From Bacillus zhangzhouensis (lineage in GTDB: Bacteria; Bacillota; Bacilli; Bacillales; Bacillaceae): a stretch of 64,000 bases of DNA. The stretch's first letter is position 1. Each line of letters starts with the position of its first letter. The position numbers and the translations under genes were made by a program. Shown in pieces: positions 56,015 through 64,000 of the stretch. Below the pieces are notes generated by a model. The model worked only from the letters and a program-made list of their open reading frames with translations. It was not told the origin of the DNA and did not search any database. Location of the stretch: the NCBI RefSeq assembly GCF_000715205.1, contig NZ_JOTP01000004.1:62001-126000 (forward strand), in the 5' to 3' direction.

Positions 56015-57115
56015 ATGGCGTACATTCTTTCAGTTGGAACAAGTCTACCAAAGAATCATGTAGATCAGCAAACAGCTGCTGAATTTGCAAGGTCTCAATT
56101 TAAACGATCGTTTAAAGATATTGACCGGTTGCTGAGGGCTTTTCATAATGGAGAAATGCAGAGCAGACAGTTTGTGCAGCCTATTGAATGGTATCAAAAG
56201 CACCACTCTTTTGAAGAGAAAAATAATATCTATTTGGAAAAGGCATTGGCACATGCGAAAGAAGCGATCATTCACTGTCTTCATGAGACAACCTTCCTTA
56301 CAAAGCCTATTCCGTATGAAGAGATTGATGCTTTGTTTTTCATCTCAAGCACCGGATTGTCGACACCAAGTCTTGATGCAAAGCTGATGAACGTTCTCCC
56401 TTTTTCGCCTTATACGAAACGAGTACCGATTTGGGGGCTAGGGTGCGGGGGCGGAGCGGCAGGGTTGTCTAGAGCTTATGAATATATCAGGGCATACCCA
56501 GAAGCGAAGGTTCTTGTTGTCGCATGTGAGCTTTGCAGTTTAACCTTTCAGCCGCAAGATCAATCAAAAAGCAATTTAATCGGCACCTCTTTGTTCGGGG
56601 ACGGGACTGCGGCAGTGCTGTTAACTGGAGAAAAAGCTGCATCTGACTATACGCAGTTAAAAACAGTGCCTAAAGTGCTTGGTACACAGTCAGTAACGAT
56701 GAAAGATTCTGAGGATGTGATGGGCTGGGAATTTACGAGTGACGGCTTTCAGGTCATTTTCTCACGTGACATTCCGTCCATTATTTCAGGCTGGTTACAA
56801 GAGCAGGTGGACCAATTTCTACATCAGCTCGGGTTTTCAACAGATGACCTATCTGTTTTTCTTGCCCACCCTGGAGGCAAAAAAGTAATTGATGCTTATC
56901 TTGAAAGTCTATCTTTACAAGAGGATCAGCTTTTTTCTTCAAAAGAAGTGCTCAAACACCACGGGAATATGTCCTCTGCCACAGTTTTGTATGTCATCAA
57001 GCATTTTCTTGAACATCAGACAGCTGATCCGGGTGATGTGGGGCTTTGCGGGGCGCTTGGTCCGGGTTTTTCCTCTGAATTATTACTTATGAAATGGGAG
57101 GAGATGTCGTCATGA
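56015..57115 (+). CDS. bpsA: Type III polyketide synthase (alkylpyrone synthase BpsA)
   Basis: A 366-residue chalcone synthase-like enzyme that in B. subtilis extends long-chain acyl-CoA with malonyl-CoA to alkylpyrones. The catalytic triad is present: Cys in WGLGCGGGAAGL, His in LAHPGGKK and Asn in HGNMSSAT. SSTGLSTPS and GALGPGFSSE are family motifs. AAAGAGGTG fixes ATG 56015. A TTGACG/TATTTT promoter candidate with 17-base spacing lies near 55950-55980. It overlaps bpsB. Confidence 0.95.
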   Translation: MAYILSVGTSLPKNHVDQQTAAEFARSQFKRSFKDIDRLLRAFHNGEMQSRQFVQPIEWYQKHHSFEEKNNIYLEKALAHAKEAIIHCLHETTFLTKPIPYEEIDALFFISSTGLSTPSLDAKLMNVLPFSPYTKRVPIWGLGCGGGAAGLSRAYEYIRAYPEAKVLVVACELCSLTFQPQDQSKSNLIGTSLFGDGTAAVLLTGEKAASDYTQLKTVPKVLGTQSVTMKDSEDVMGWEFTSDGFQVIFSRDIPSIISGWLQEQVDQFLHQLGFSTDDLSVFLAHPGGKKVIDAYLESLSLQEDQLFSSKEVLKHHGNMSSATVLYVIKHFLEHQTADPGDVGLCGALGPGFSSELLLMKWEEMSS

Positions 57116-57621
57116 TCTTTTGGCTTGTTATTGGTTTCTTCATTTGTCAGCGCCTGATTGAAATGTTTGTGGCCAAAAGAAATGAGAAGAAAGTGAAAGC
57201 GATAGGTGCCATCGAATTTGGTGCGAACCATTATCCTTATATGGTCGGAATGCATGCTGCTTTTTTCCTCTTTCTCATTGGAGAGACATGGCTGTTAAAC
57301 CGGGAACCGTCCCGTTTTTTTCTTTTGCTGCTCGTTTTCCTGTTGGCTACACAGGTGGTTCGATACTGGGCATTATGTTCCCTTGGGACGTACTGGAATA
57401 CAAAGATTTTAGTGGTGCCAAATGCGATGATTGTAAAAAAGGGACCGTATCGGTGGTTAAAGCATCCTAACTATGTGGTGGTAGCGATTGAGCTTATCTT
57501 GATTCCGTTATTGTTTGAGGCGTATATCACTGCCATTTTGTTTACATGTTTAAATGGATGGATGATGATGGTGAGAATTCAAACCGAAGAAAAGGCACTG
57601 AATCAGTATTTACTAAATTAA
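57112..57621 (+). CDS. bpsB: Isoprenylcysteine carboxyl methyltransferase-like BpsB (YpbQ)
   Basis: A 169-residue membrane methyltransferase with about five helices. KKGPYRWLKHPNYVVV and the C-terminal RIQTEEKAL are the SAM-binding signatures of the ICMT family. In B. subtilis BpsB methylates the alkylpyrones made by BpsA. ATG 57112 overlaps the bpsA stop (ATGA), behind GGGAGGAG. Fur boxes follow immediately downstream. Confidence 0.92.
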   Translation: MIFWLVIGFFICQRLIEMFVAKRNEKKVKAIGAIEFGANHYPYMVGMHAAFFLFLIGETWLLNREPSRFFLLLLVFLLATQVVRYWALCSLGTYWNTKILVVPNAMIVKKGPYRWLKHPNYVVVAIELILIPLLFEAYITAILFTCLNGWMMMVRIQTEEKALNQYLLN

Positions 57622-57623
57622 TA

Positions 57624-57675
57624 TTGAAAATCATTATCAATTGTGCTACACTTTCATTAATGATAAGCATTCTCA
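57624..57675 (+). promoter_or_regulatory. Fur-controlled promoter with two Fur boxes
   Basis: TTGAAA (57624-57629), 17 bases, TACACT (57647-57652) form a SigA promoter. TGAAAATCATTATCA (57625-57639) is a near-perfect 7-1-7 Fur box inside the spacer and TGATAAGCATTCTCA (57661-57675) is a second one just downstream. Iron repression of the following gene is expected. Confidence 0.85.
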
Positions 57676-57700
57676 ATCATGAAGGATGGACGGTGATCAC

Positions 57701-57793
57701 ATGACAATGATTTTCTTACTCGGTACGGTCTGTGTATACAGCCTATTAATTGGCTTTGTTTTAAAAGGTGTTTTAAAAAAATCTGCTTCCTGA
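57701..57793 (+). CDS. fbpC: Small Fur-regulated membrane peptide, FbpC candidate
   Basis: ATG 57701 behind GGACGGTGATCAC encodes 30 residues: one hydrophobic helix (IFLLGTVCVYSLLIGFVL) and a short basic C-terminus (KGVLKKSAS). It is controlled by two Fur boxes and lies directly upstream of dynA (ypbR), a locus reported as Fur-regulated in B. subtilis. FbpC is a small peptide of the iron-sparing response there; identity is inferred from size, context and Fur control. Confidence 0.6.
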   Translation: MTMIFLLGTVCVYSLLIGFVLKGVLKKSAS

Positions 57794-57836
57794 TCGCAGT
57801 CAATTACGACTGATCGGGCAGTAGATTTTTTTTATT
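57774..57836 (+). terminator. Terminator of the fbpC candidate
   Basis: An imperfect long hairpin (AAAATCTGC...TGATCGCAGTC pairing with GACTGATCGGGCAG..AGATTTT) is followed by eight T. It overlaps the end of the peptide gene and separates it from dynA. Confidence 0.75.
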
Positions 57837-57926
57837 TCCTCAGATCAGAAGAAAAATCTCTTTATTTTGTGTAAAATGGTATCACATACATAACTGACTT
57901 TTCTAAAAACAAAGGGGTTTATCGTC

Positions 57927-60900
57927 ATGAAAGACTTGTCTACTCGAGATTCGCTCGTTCAAACTACAGGTGCTTTATATCAAAGCCTTCTCAAAAGGGA
58001 TGACCATGAACGCGCAGCCAAACTTGCATCGATTATGAAAAAGGAAGCAGAAGAAGAAGTGTATATCGCATTTACTGGCCACTATTCTGCTGGTAAGTCG
58101 TCACTTGTGAATCATTTGCTTCATGATCAAATCCTGCCAACGAGCCCAATCCCAACAAGTGCAAACTTAGTCGTTGTGAGAAAAGGGAGAAGTGAAGTAC
58201 AGCTTCACACCTCTGATGGCCGTTTTGCAAAAATGAGCGGTTCTTATGATAAAGAAGCGGTGCAGCGTTTTTGTAAGGATGGAGAACAGATTGAAATGGT
58301 CGAAATTAGCGGTGATTATAGTGGACTTGAAGAAAAAGTGGCACTGATCGATACGCCAGGAATTGATTCAACGGATCATGCGCACTTTTTATCGGCTGCG
58401 TCTATTCTACATCAAGCAGATGCTCTTTTTTATGTCGTTCACTATAACCATGTTCATTCTGAAGAAAACATTCGATTCATTCGTTCCATTAAAGACAAAG
58501 TGCCAAATCTTTATTTCATTGTGAATCAAGTCGATCGGCATGATGAACATGAGACAGCTTTTGAAGACTACAAAAAACAAGTGGTTGATATGCTCTTGAA
58601 AGAGGGCATAGAGGAAGATCATCTGTATTTTACATCTGTGACCGATGAGGCGCACCCAAGAAACGAAATGCTTCGTTTAATTGAGAAATTACAAGAATTA
58701 CAAACATTACCTAAAGCATCACTCCGAGCCTATACAGAGCAGAAAATAGAGCATGTCCTCAAAGAACATATCGAATCGTTAAAAGAAGAGCTGCAGGAAG
58801 AGGATCTTGATACGCAGCTTCAGGATAAAAGAAATGAAGTCAAAGAACTTGAAGCGAAAAACCGGTTCACCGAAAATGGGGCAACACAGTTAGAAGACGA
58901 AGTATCTTCTGAAGTGGAGAACATTTTAAAAAATGCGAACCTAACCCCATTTAAGATGAGGGAGCTCGCCAGTGACTATATCGAATCGAAAGCACCTGGC
59001 TTTAAAGTAGGGTTGCTCTTCGCTAAAAACAAAACCGAGCAGGAAAAAGAAAGACGGGCAAACGATTTCGTAGCAGATGTAAAGACGAGAATGAAAGCAG
59101 AAGTGGACTGGCATATAGCAGAGCTTTTCAAAAAGGTTGTCAAGCGGCACCAGCTTGGTGAAGAGTTGTTAGATCAAGTGATGGCATTTGAAACACCTGT
59201 CCAAGAATCTTTACTGGAAAAAGTCATTCACCCTGGTGCGACTTTTTCTAATGAATACGTTCTTCAATATGCGAAAGATGCAGGTGAAGCCCTGAAAAGA
59301 CAGGCAAAACAGAAAGCGATCCCATTGATTGAACAAATGGCTGAGACCCTGAAAGACCAGCTCACAAAGGAAAAGGGGAAGCTGCAAGAAAAATGGGCAC
59401 TGGCGAAACAAGAGCTTCAAACGCTTGAGCAGTGCATTGAAAAAAATGAACAAATCGAACGGAACATCCAGCATGTATGGGATATATGGCAAAACGGAAC
59501 GGATGAGCTGATCCAAGAAGATTGGTTTCATGCGAAAAAACAATGGATGCAGCATGACCAGCTGAAGCAGCATCACGCGGCATTTCATGCTGAAGAGAGC
59601 GAGCAAAAAAACGAGCAGACAGATCGTGATCAAATACGTCAGTCTCAGCATTTAACGACCGCACAGTCGATTGATCAGTTTGAACAGCTTTCTCGTATTT
59701 TAATGCCATTAGACGTTCTTCAACCACAAAGAAAGTCCTTTGATAAACGAACAGAACGGCTGCAGGCAAAAGAGTTTACACTCGCCTTATTCGGGGCTTT
59801 TAGTTCGGGGAAATCTTCCTTTGCAAATGCCCTTGTTGGTAGAAAGGTGTTACCATCGTCCCCTACACCAACAACTGCCACGATCAATAAGCTAACGCGG
59901 CCGACGAAAGATCACCCGCATGAAAGTGTGAAAGTGGTGTTCAAAACGGATCAGGATATGCTAGAGGAGCTCGATCAGATTCTCGGATTTTCTATCTCAG
60001 AAGAAAAGGGAGATACGTTTAGGGCGAAACTGGAAAGAGTACTGAAAAAAAGACAGCTTGAACAGGATCACCGCGTTATTGTTGAACATTTTCTAGAGGC
60101 GCATGCCCGGTTTCATGATTACATTGACAAGCAAACCCCATTAAATGTCACACTCCAAGAACTAAAGCCGTATGTGGCAGAAGAAGCTGTTTCTTGTGTG
60201 GTCAAGGAAGTGACGGTGTATTTAAGTACACCTTTGACAGATAAAGGGCTGACGATTGTTGATACGCCAGGCGCCAGCAGTATGAATAAGCGTCACACAG
60301 AGATTGCCTTTCAATATATGAAGGACGCAGACGCCCTTCTTTATTTAACTTACTATCAGCATTCGTTCTCTAAGGCCGATCGGTCATTTTTACGTAAGCT
60401 CGGGCTTGTAAAAGATTCATTTAGCATGGATAAAATGTTCTTTATTATCAATGCAGCTGATTTGGCAAAGGATCAAGCAGAGCTTGAAACCGTCTTTGAC
60501 TATGTGCGAAAAGAGCTCACAAAAGAAGGCATCCGAAACCCAAATCTTCATCATGTGTCCAGTAAGGAAGAGATCGAAGGAAAAGGGTCAACACCTTATA
60601 ACCAATATGAACAGCTTAGAAAACAACTCGACTATTTTATTGAGGAAGAATTAACGAAAGACGCCATCGAGCTTTTGCATTTTGAAGCTATTACACTATG
60701 TGGAACAGTCGACAAGCTACATGCCACCTTGCATCAGTCAGAGGATGAGAAGCAAGCCGAAAAGAAAAAGATAGAAGCATCCTATGAAACAATCCTTGAA
60801 AAAATGAGCCATGTCAAACGATCTAAGCTAGTGACAGAAAGCGTGAAAAAGGACTTGCAAGAACAGCTTTACCACATTATTCAGCGTCTATCACTATTTG

Positions 60901-61520
60901 CGAATGATATGTTAAAGACAGCTTTTTATCCTGGACTATCCCAAGGAAACTTCGGTCAGCAGTTGAAAAAGGCGCTTGAACAGGCGCTGAAGGATTATGA
61001 ATTTGAATTTGTACAGGAGCTCAAGGCTCTCGATATCCGAATGGAATCGTTTATCAACCAGTATTTCCAAGAGGAGTGGGAGAAGGGCATGCAGGCTGTA
61101 TGTGCTGAAGATCCTTACTTTTCTCTCAGACTGTCACCGCCAGAAGAGAAAAACGCTGAGCTAAAACAAATTGAAGTCGAAGCAGAACTGAGCCAATTTG
61201 AGCCGCTCCTAAAAAAGCAAAAATCAGCGAAAGCCTTCTTCGAACAAAATGGGAAGTCTGCGTTTATTGAAGCGATTCGAGACATTCTTCTTCAATTAAC
61301 CACTGAATGGGCGGATAAGGAAAAAGAGGAATTATTGAGCAGATACGAAAAGATGGTAAAGACCTTTACTGAAAGATATGAAACAGAAGCGCTCCAGCAG
61401 CTGAGCGAACAAAAACAAACATTTATCACAAGCTTAACGACAGATGCCAAAGAGCAGGCCATTATTGAACAAGTATATGAACAAACAAATGAATGGAAGA
61501 ACCAGTTGAAAACCATTTGA
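57927..61520 (+). CDS. dynA: Double dynamin-like GTPase DynA
   Basis: A 1197-residue head-to-tail fusion of two bacterial dynamins. The first GTPase has GHYSAGKSS (residues 51-59), DTPGID and NQVDRHD; the second has GAFSSGKSS near residue 620, DTPGASS and NAADLAKD. Each is followed by a long helical stalk with membrane-interacting segments. B. subtilis DynA (YpbR) tethers and fuses membranes and protects against phage and antibiotics. Both P-loops are intact. An AAGGGG site precedes ATG 57927. Confidence 0.96.
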   Translation: MKDLSTRDSLVQTTGALYQSLLKRDDHERAAKLASIMKKEAEEEVYIAFTGHYSAGKSSLVNHLLHDQILPTSPIPTSANLVVVRKGRSEVQLHTSDGRFAKMSGSYDKEAVQRFCKDGEQIEMVEISGDYSGLEEKVALIDTPGIDSTDHAHFLSAASILHQADALFYVVHYNHVHSEENIRFIRSIKDKVPNLYFIVNQVDRHDEHETAFEDYKKQVVDMLLKEGIEEDHLYFTSVTDEAHPRNEMLRLIEKLQELQTLPKASLRAYTEQKIEHVLKEHIESLKEELQEEDLDTQLQDKRNEVKELEAKNRFTENGATQLEDEVSSEVENILKNANLTPFKMRELASDYIESKAPGFKVGLLFAKNKTEQEKERRANDFVADVKTRMKAEVDWHIAELFKKVVKRHQLGEELLDQVMAFETPVQESLLEKVIHPGATFSNEYVLQYAKDAGEALKRQAKQKAIPLIEQMAETLKDQLTKEKGKLQEKWALAKQELQTLEQCIEKNEQIERNIQHVWDIWQNGTDELIQEDWFHAKKQWMQHDQLKQHHAAFHAEESEQKNEQTDRDQIRQSQHLTTAQSIDQFEQLSRILMPLDVLQPQRKSFDKRTERLQAKEFTLALFGAFSSGKSSFANALVGRKVLPSSPTPTTATINKLTRPTKDHPHESVKVVFKTDQDMLEELDQILGFSISEEKGDTFRAKLERVLKKRQLEQDHRVIVEHFLEAHARFHDYIDKQTPLNVTLQELKPYVAEEAVSCVVKEVTVYLSTPLTDKGLTIVDTPGASSMNKRHTEIAFQYMKDADALLYLTYYQHSFSKADRSFLRKLGLVKDSFSMDKMFFIINAADLAKDQAELETVFDYVRKELTKEGIRNPNLHHVSSKEEIEGKGSTPYNQYEQLRKQLDYFIEEELTKDAIELLHFEAITLCGTVDKLHATLHQSEDEKQAEKKKIEASYETILEKMSHVKRSKLVTESVKKDLQEQLYHIIQRLSLFANDMLKTAFYPGLSQGNFGQQLKKALEQALKDYEFEFVQELKALDIRMESFINQYFQEEWEKGMQAVCAEDPYFSLRLSPPEEKNAELKQIEVEAELSQFEPLLKKQKSAKAFFEQNGKSAFIEAIRDILLQLTTEWADKEKEELLSRYEKMVKTFTERYETEALQQLSEQKQTFITSLTTDAKEQAIIEQVYEQTNEWKNQLKTI

Positions 61521-61562
61521 TTCATGGTAGACTAGATAAAAAAAGAAAGCAGTTGATACACA

Positions 61563-61826
61563 ATGACGAGCGTACACGAAGACATTTCTGCACATTCACA
61601 AAAACAGCATGCTCATATCCAGTCCTTTCTCGAGCTTGAACAGAAAAGAGAACTTGCAATAGAGGCTGCTGTCGCCAAGTGTGAGCAAAACGAGCCATTT
61701 ACAACAGACGAAATCAATGCCATTACTTCAAAGATGAATGAGCTTGCACGAGGCGGTATTGTTCCGCTGCGTAAGCATGTCACGAATGATATGGTAAGGG
61801 AGTATGTTGAGCGTAAACAGAAGTAA
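61563..61826 (+). CDS. ypbS: DUF2533 protein YpbS
   Basis: An 87-residue soluble protein with an N-terminal acidic helix (KQHAHIQSFLELEQKRE) and a conserved C-terminal half (FTTDEINAITSKMNELARGGIVPLRKHVT). It is placed right after dynA as in B. subtilis. No function is known. Confidence 0.8.
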   Translation: MTSVHEDISAHSQKQHAHIQSFLELEQKRELAIEAAVAKCEQNEPFTTDEINAITSKMNELARGGIVPLRKHVTNDMVREYVERKQK

Positions 61827-61884
61827 AGAGTAACTTTCTCTTTTTTGGTCATCTTAACAAATGAACCGAGAAAGGGGAATGATC

Positions 61885-61995
61885 ATGAAAAAAAAGCAAA
61901 ATGCAAAGCAGCAGGAAAAGCGTATCCCTAAACAAAAAGACATGCCGTCCTATGCAGAAGCAGAAACAGAAAAAATGCAATATGGTAAAAAGTAA
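61885..61995 (+). CDS. Small hydrophilic protein, 36 residues
   Basis: ATG 61885 lies behind GAAAGGGGAATGATC. The peptide is very Lys/Gln-rich (MKKKQNAKQQEKRIPKQKD...) and ends EKMQYGKK, with a PSYAEAE core. It resembles minor spore proteins in composition, but I cannot assign it to a known one. A terminator follows directly, supporting a real gene. Confidence 0.6.
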   Translation: MKKKQNAKQQEKRIPKQKDMPSYAEAETEKMQYGKK

Positions 61996-62002
61996 ATGGG
62001 CT

Positions 62003-62038
62003 GCCTCTTCTTTTCAAAAAGAAGAAGGCGCCTTTTTT
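62003..62038 (+). terminator. Terminator after the small hydrophilic gene
   Basis: GCCTCTTCTTTT pairs with AAAAGAAGAAGGC, followed by a T-run at 62033-62038. Confidence 0.85.
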
Positions 62039-62101
62039 ATGTCCATTTTGATGTTCTGTGATAGAATAGGAGTATTGTTTTGAAAAAGGGAGTTTATAAA
62101 A

Positions 62102-62989
62102 ATGAACAAACACGTACTACTTGTAGATGGAATGGCACTACTTTTCAGGTCGTTTTATGCGACGGCTGTTCATCGCAATTTTATGATAAATGATAATGGT
62201 GTCCCGACAAATGGAGTCAATGGTTATTTGAAGCATTTATTAACGGCTGTACAGACATTTGAGCCAACTCATATTGTTTGCTGCTGGGATATGGGGAGCC
62301 AAACGTACCGAAATGAATTGTTTCAAGATTATAAAGCGAATCGAGGAGCGCCGCCTGTCGAGCTTATCCCGCAGTTCGATTTGGCAAAAGAGGCTACAGA
62401 AGAACTAGGAATTGTGAATGTTGGTTTAAAAGGCTTTGAAGCAGATGATTGTATCGGTACGCTTGCTGCACTCTATCAAAAAGAGGCGCGTGTAACCGTC
62501 TTAACTGGAGACAAAGATTTGCTGCAGATTTTGAATGAACAAGTGACAGTGGCCCTAATGCAAAAAGGAATCGGGAATTATAAGCAATATACAAAAGCCT
62601 TATTTGAAGAGGAAATGGGGATCTCTCCAAAAGCGCTGATTGATATGAAAGCATTGATGGGTGATTCAAGTGATAATTATCCCGGTGTAAAAGGAATCGG
62701 AGAAAAAACTGCGTTGAAATTTATCCAAACGTATCAAACGATTGACCGGCTATTAGAAAATGTCCATGAATTAACGGCTGCGCAGCAAAAGAAAATGCTA
62801 GCAGGTTTAGAAGATTTGAAGCTTTCACGTATACTGGCAGAGATCAAATGTGATGTACCACTCAGCTGTCCAATTGATGAGACAAAAATGCAAATCAATC
62901 AAGAGCGGGCAGCGGCTATGCTGCGTTTACATCAAATCAAAGGAATTGAACCAATGGTGAACCGTTTAAGTGAAATAGAGATCAGCTAA
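62102..62989 (+). CDS. ypcP: 5'-3' exonuclease / flap endonuclease YpcP
   Basis: A 295-residue stand-alone homologue of the DNA polymerase I 5'-nuclease, used in Okazaki fragment and repair processing. VDGMALLFRSFYA, the metal-binding FEADDCIGTLA and TGDKDLLQI clusters, GDSSDNYPGVKGIGEKTA (helix-3-turn-helix) are all present. A TTTGAAAAAGGGAG site precedes ATG 62102. Its last codons are part of a 22-bp palindrome repeated at 63173. Confidence 0.95.
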   Translation: MNKHVLLVDGMALLFRSFYATAVHRNFMINDNGVPTNGVNGYLKHLLTAVQTFEPTHIVCCWDMGSQTYRNELFQDYKANRGAPPVELIPQFDLAKEATEELGIVNVGLKGFEADDCIGTLAALYQKEARVTVLTGDKDLLQILNEQVTVALMQKGIGNYKQYTKALFEEEMGISPKALIDMKALMGDSSDNYPGVKGIGEKTALKFIQTYQTIDRLLENVHELTAAQQKKMLAGLEDLKLSRILAEIKCDVPLSCPIDETKMQINQERAAAMLRLHQIKGIEPMVNRLSEIEIS

Positions 62990-63194
62990 AGCTGATCTCA
63001 GCGTGTAGACAAACCCTCGCATTCGGTGTCAGTACTGCGCGACGGTGCTCACGAATGTCAAATTCGCTCCGCGCCAGTACTCGTCCTTCCTAGACTTCAA
63101 GGGTTTTCTATCACGCTGAAAAGAAGAAAAAGGGCTAAAATAAAGATCATTTTAGCCCTTTGTCAACAATCTGAGATCAGCTAAAGCTGATCTC
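62978..63194. repeat. Palindromic element flanked by duplicated 22-bp palindromes
   Basis: GAGATCAGCTAAAGCTGATCTC occurs at 62978-62999 (over the ypcP stop) and again at 63173-63194. Between them, 62998-63119 is a nested inverted repeat: outer arms TCAGCGTGTAGACAAACCCT and AGGGTTTTCTATCACGCTGA, inner arms AGTACTGCGCG and CGCGCCAGTACT. A terminator-like hairpin (AAAGGGCTAAAA/TTTTAGCCCTTT, 63129-63161) completes it. No coding sequence is visible. It looks like a miniature mobile or REP-like element. Confidence 0.65.
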
Positions 63195-63200
63195 TATGGT

Positions 63201-63326
63201 TTATCTTTTTGTGTTGCCTTTTTTCGCCCGATTTTCTAGCTGAGATAGAGGCTGTTTATCTTTTGTTTGCGCATCACCTTGAGGGGTTGTCCCGTTTGTG
63301 ACACGACCTTTGTTTTCTTTATCCAA
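63201..63326 (-). CDS. sspL: Minor small acid-soluble spore protein SspL
   Basis: A 41-codon gene with TTG start at 63326 behind TGAGGTGATACTGA. The protein (MDKENKGRVTNGTTPQGD... ending LENRAKKGNTKR) matches B. subtilis SspL (KGRLTGGVTPQGD ... ERAKKSNTKR, from memory). It is expected in the forespore. It lies between ypcP and the RNase H-like gene as in B. subtilis. Confidence 0.88.
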   Translation of the reverse strand: MDKENKGRVTNGTTPQGDAQTKDKQPLSQLENRAKKGNTKR

Positions 63327-63357
63327 TCAGTATCACCTCACACATTAGCATAACCCA

Positions 63358-63396
63358 AAAAAAGCGATTCATCCTTTAGAAAGGTGAATCGCTTTT
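63358..63396 (-). terminator. Terminator of the ypdP-ypdQ operon
   Basis: AAAAGCGATTCA and TGAATCGCTTTT with further CCTTT/AAAGG pairing form a long stem overlapping the ypdQ stop; the A-tract at 63355-63363 gives a U-tract on the minus strand. Confidence 0.8.
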
Positions 63397-63764
63397 CTAG
63401 CGAGCTGATCTGCTACTTGATTTTCCTTGCTTGGAATCCACTTAATAAAAAATAAATCAAACTGACTTTGAAGCTGGATGATCTCTTTCATAAAATGTTG
63501 AAACGCTGGATTTTTAGCAAATCCTGCATTGGCCGCGCGATCAACCACCTGTGAATCTGTTCGAAACGAAACGGTACGCAATCCTTTTTCCACGCAAATT
63601 TTCATCCCTTCGATAAGAGCGGTAAATTCTGCTTCGTGATTGCTCATTGATCCAAGAGGAATAGAGAAAGATTCAGCCTTTCCATCATATTTAATGAAAA
63701 TGCCGATGCCAGAGGGACCTGGATTACCTGCACTAGCACCATCAATGTAAATTTCAGCTGGCAA
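63369..63764 (-). CDS. ypdQ: RNase H-like protein YpdQ
   Basis: A 131-residue RNase HI fold protein. [28 protein letters not shown] and FRTDSQVVD supply the Asp-Glu-Asp metal ligands and [12 protein letters not shown] the last acidic position. It lacks the basic handle of E. coli RNase HI and is similar to B. subtilis YpdQ, whose RNase HI activity has been questioned. The start is TTG 63764 with GGGGG inside the end of ypdP. Confidence 0.85.
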   Translation of the reverse strand: MPAEIYIDGASAGNPGPSGIGIFIKYDGKAESFSIPLGSMSNHEAEFTALIEGMKICVEKGLRTVSFRTDSQVVDRAANAGFAKNPAFQHFMKEIIQLQSQFDLFFIKWIPSKENQVADQLARKAIHLSKG

Positions 63765-63765
63765 T

Positions 63766-64000
63766 TTATTTCCCCCTTTCATCAAGCGGAACCATTTTTT
63801 TCGCTGCATACGCGTACGGTGTCGCAATCGCGGCTACGATAAATTTAATGACATATGTCGTGATGAAGATTTCAATCCATACATGAAATGGATAGGTGCC
63901 AAGAAAGGCAATGGTCGTGAAAATGAGTGTATCAAGTAGCTGGCTAATCATCGTACTTCCAGCGTTACGCACCCAGAGCGCACGATCCGAAGGAAATATC
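63766..64000 (-). CDS. ypdP: Queuosine precursor transporter-like protein YpdP (partial)
   Basis: The frame runs off the right edge. The visible C-terminal 77 residues contain [22 protein letters not shown] and two membrane helices ([32 protein letters not shown]). This is typical of the VUT/YhhQ family, which imports queuosine precursors. ypdQ starts at its stop codon, so the two are co-transcribed. Confidence 0.85.
   Translation of the reverse strand, partial: IFPSDRALWVRNAGSTMISQLLDTLIFTTIAFLGTYPFHVWIEIFITTYVIKFIVAAIATPYAYAAKKMVPLDERGK

Noticed and set aside
59211-59651. A 146-codon minus-strand frame inside dynA that looks hydrophobic
   Set aside because: The apparent membrane character comes from reading Lys/Glu-rich helix codons in antisense; no start context.

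Overview
The window reads as chromosome of a Bacillus species outside B. subtilis sensu stricto, most likely of the B. pumilus/altitudinis/safensis group. This rests on gene order, which follows the B. subtilis trp-to-sspL segment almost gene for gene, and on proteins that are clearly homologous but diverged. It also rests on AGGAGG-type ribosome binding sites with frequent TTG/GTG starts, a class B RNase P RNA, and two minor spore proteins (SspM, SspL). Species assignment is inference; comparisons with B. subtilis are from memory.

Layout. 1-6.4 kb: end of the aromatic amino acid supraoperon (trpC', trpF, trpB, trpA, hisC, tyrA, aroE). 6.6-9.0 kb: ypiA, ypiB, ypiF. 9.1-12.8 kb: menaquinol:cytochrome c reductase qcrABC with ypjA and ypjB. 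12.8-19.3 kb: ypjC and the ypjD-dapB-mgsA-bshB1-bshA-cca-birA cluster (lysine, methylglyoxal, bacillithiol, tRNA and biotin functions). 19.4-21.6 kb: panBCD behind a structured leader resembling the pan RNA motif. 21.7-28.7 kb: dinG, ypmA, ypmB, asnS, dnaD, nth, ypoC; aspB, which I expect between ypmB and asnS, is missing. 28.7-35.8 kb: ponA and recU on the minus strand, then yppC, sspM, yppD, yppE, yppG, ypqA, ypqE.

35.8-46.4 kb is the unusual part. Where yprA and yprB are expected there is an N-terminal yprA remnant at 37.07 kb and a C-terminal yprB remnant at about 46.2-46.3 kb. Between them sits a self-contained catabolic island: a minus-strand GntR-glcD-glcF operon diverging from an MFS carrier, an iron alcohol dehydrogenase and a succinate-semialdehyde-type dehydrogenase, with a candidate GntR operator and a cre-like site between the two arms. 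The most economical metabolic reading is oxidation of a hydroxy-compound through an aldehyde. One attractive version is 4-hydroxybutyrate use through a transhydrogenase / D-2-hydroxyglutarate / succinate loop. Downstream of the island lie further gene remnants (a chemotaxis-receptor piece and a YcaQ-like piece).

46.4-64 kb returns to the expected order: cotD, ypsA, gpsB, rnpB, ypsC (rlmL), yptA, ypvA, ypwA, then xpt-pbuX under PurR boxes and a guanine riboswitch. After these come bpsA-bpsB (type III polyketide synthase and methyltransferase), a small Fur-controlled peptide (fbpC candidate), the double dynamin dynA, ypbS, a small hydrophilic protein, the exonuclease ypcP, sspL, an RNase H-like gene and a truncated queuosine-precursor transporter. 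A 173-bp block, including a 122-bp nested inverted repeat, lies just after ypcP between two identical 22-bp palindromes and looks like a miniature palindromic element.
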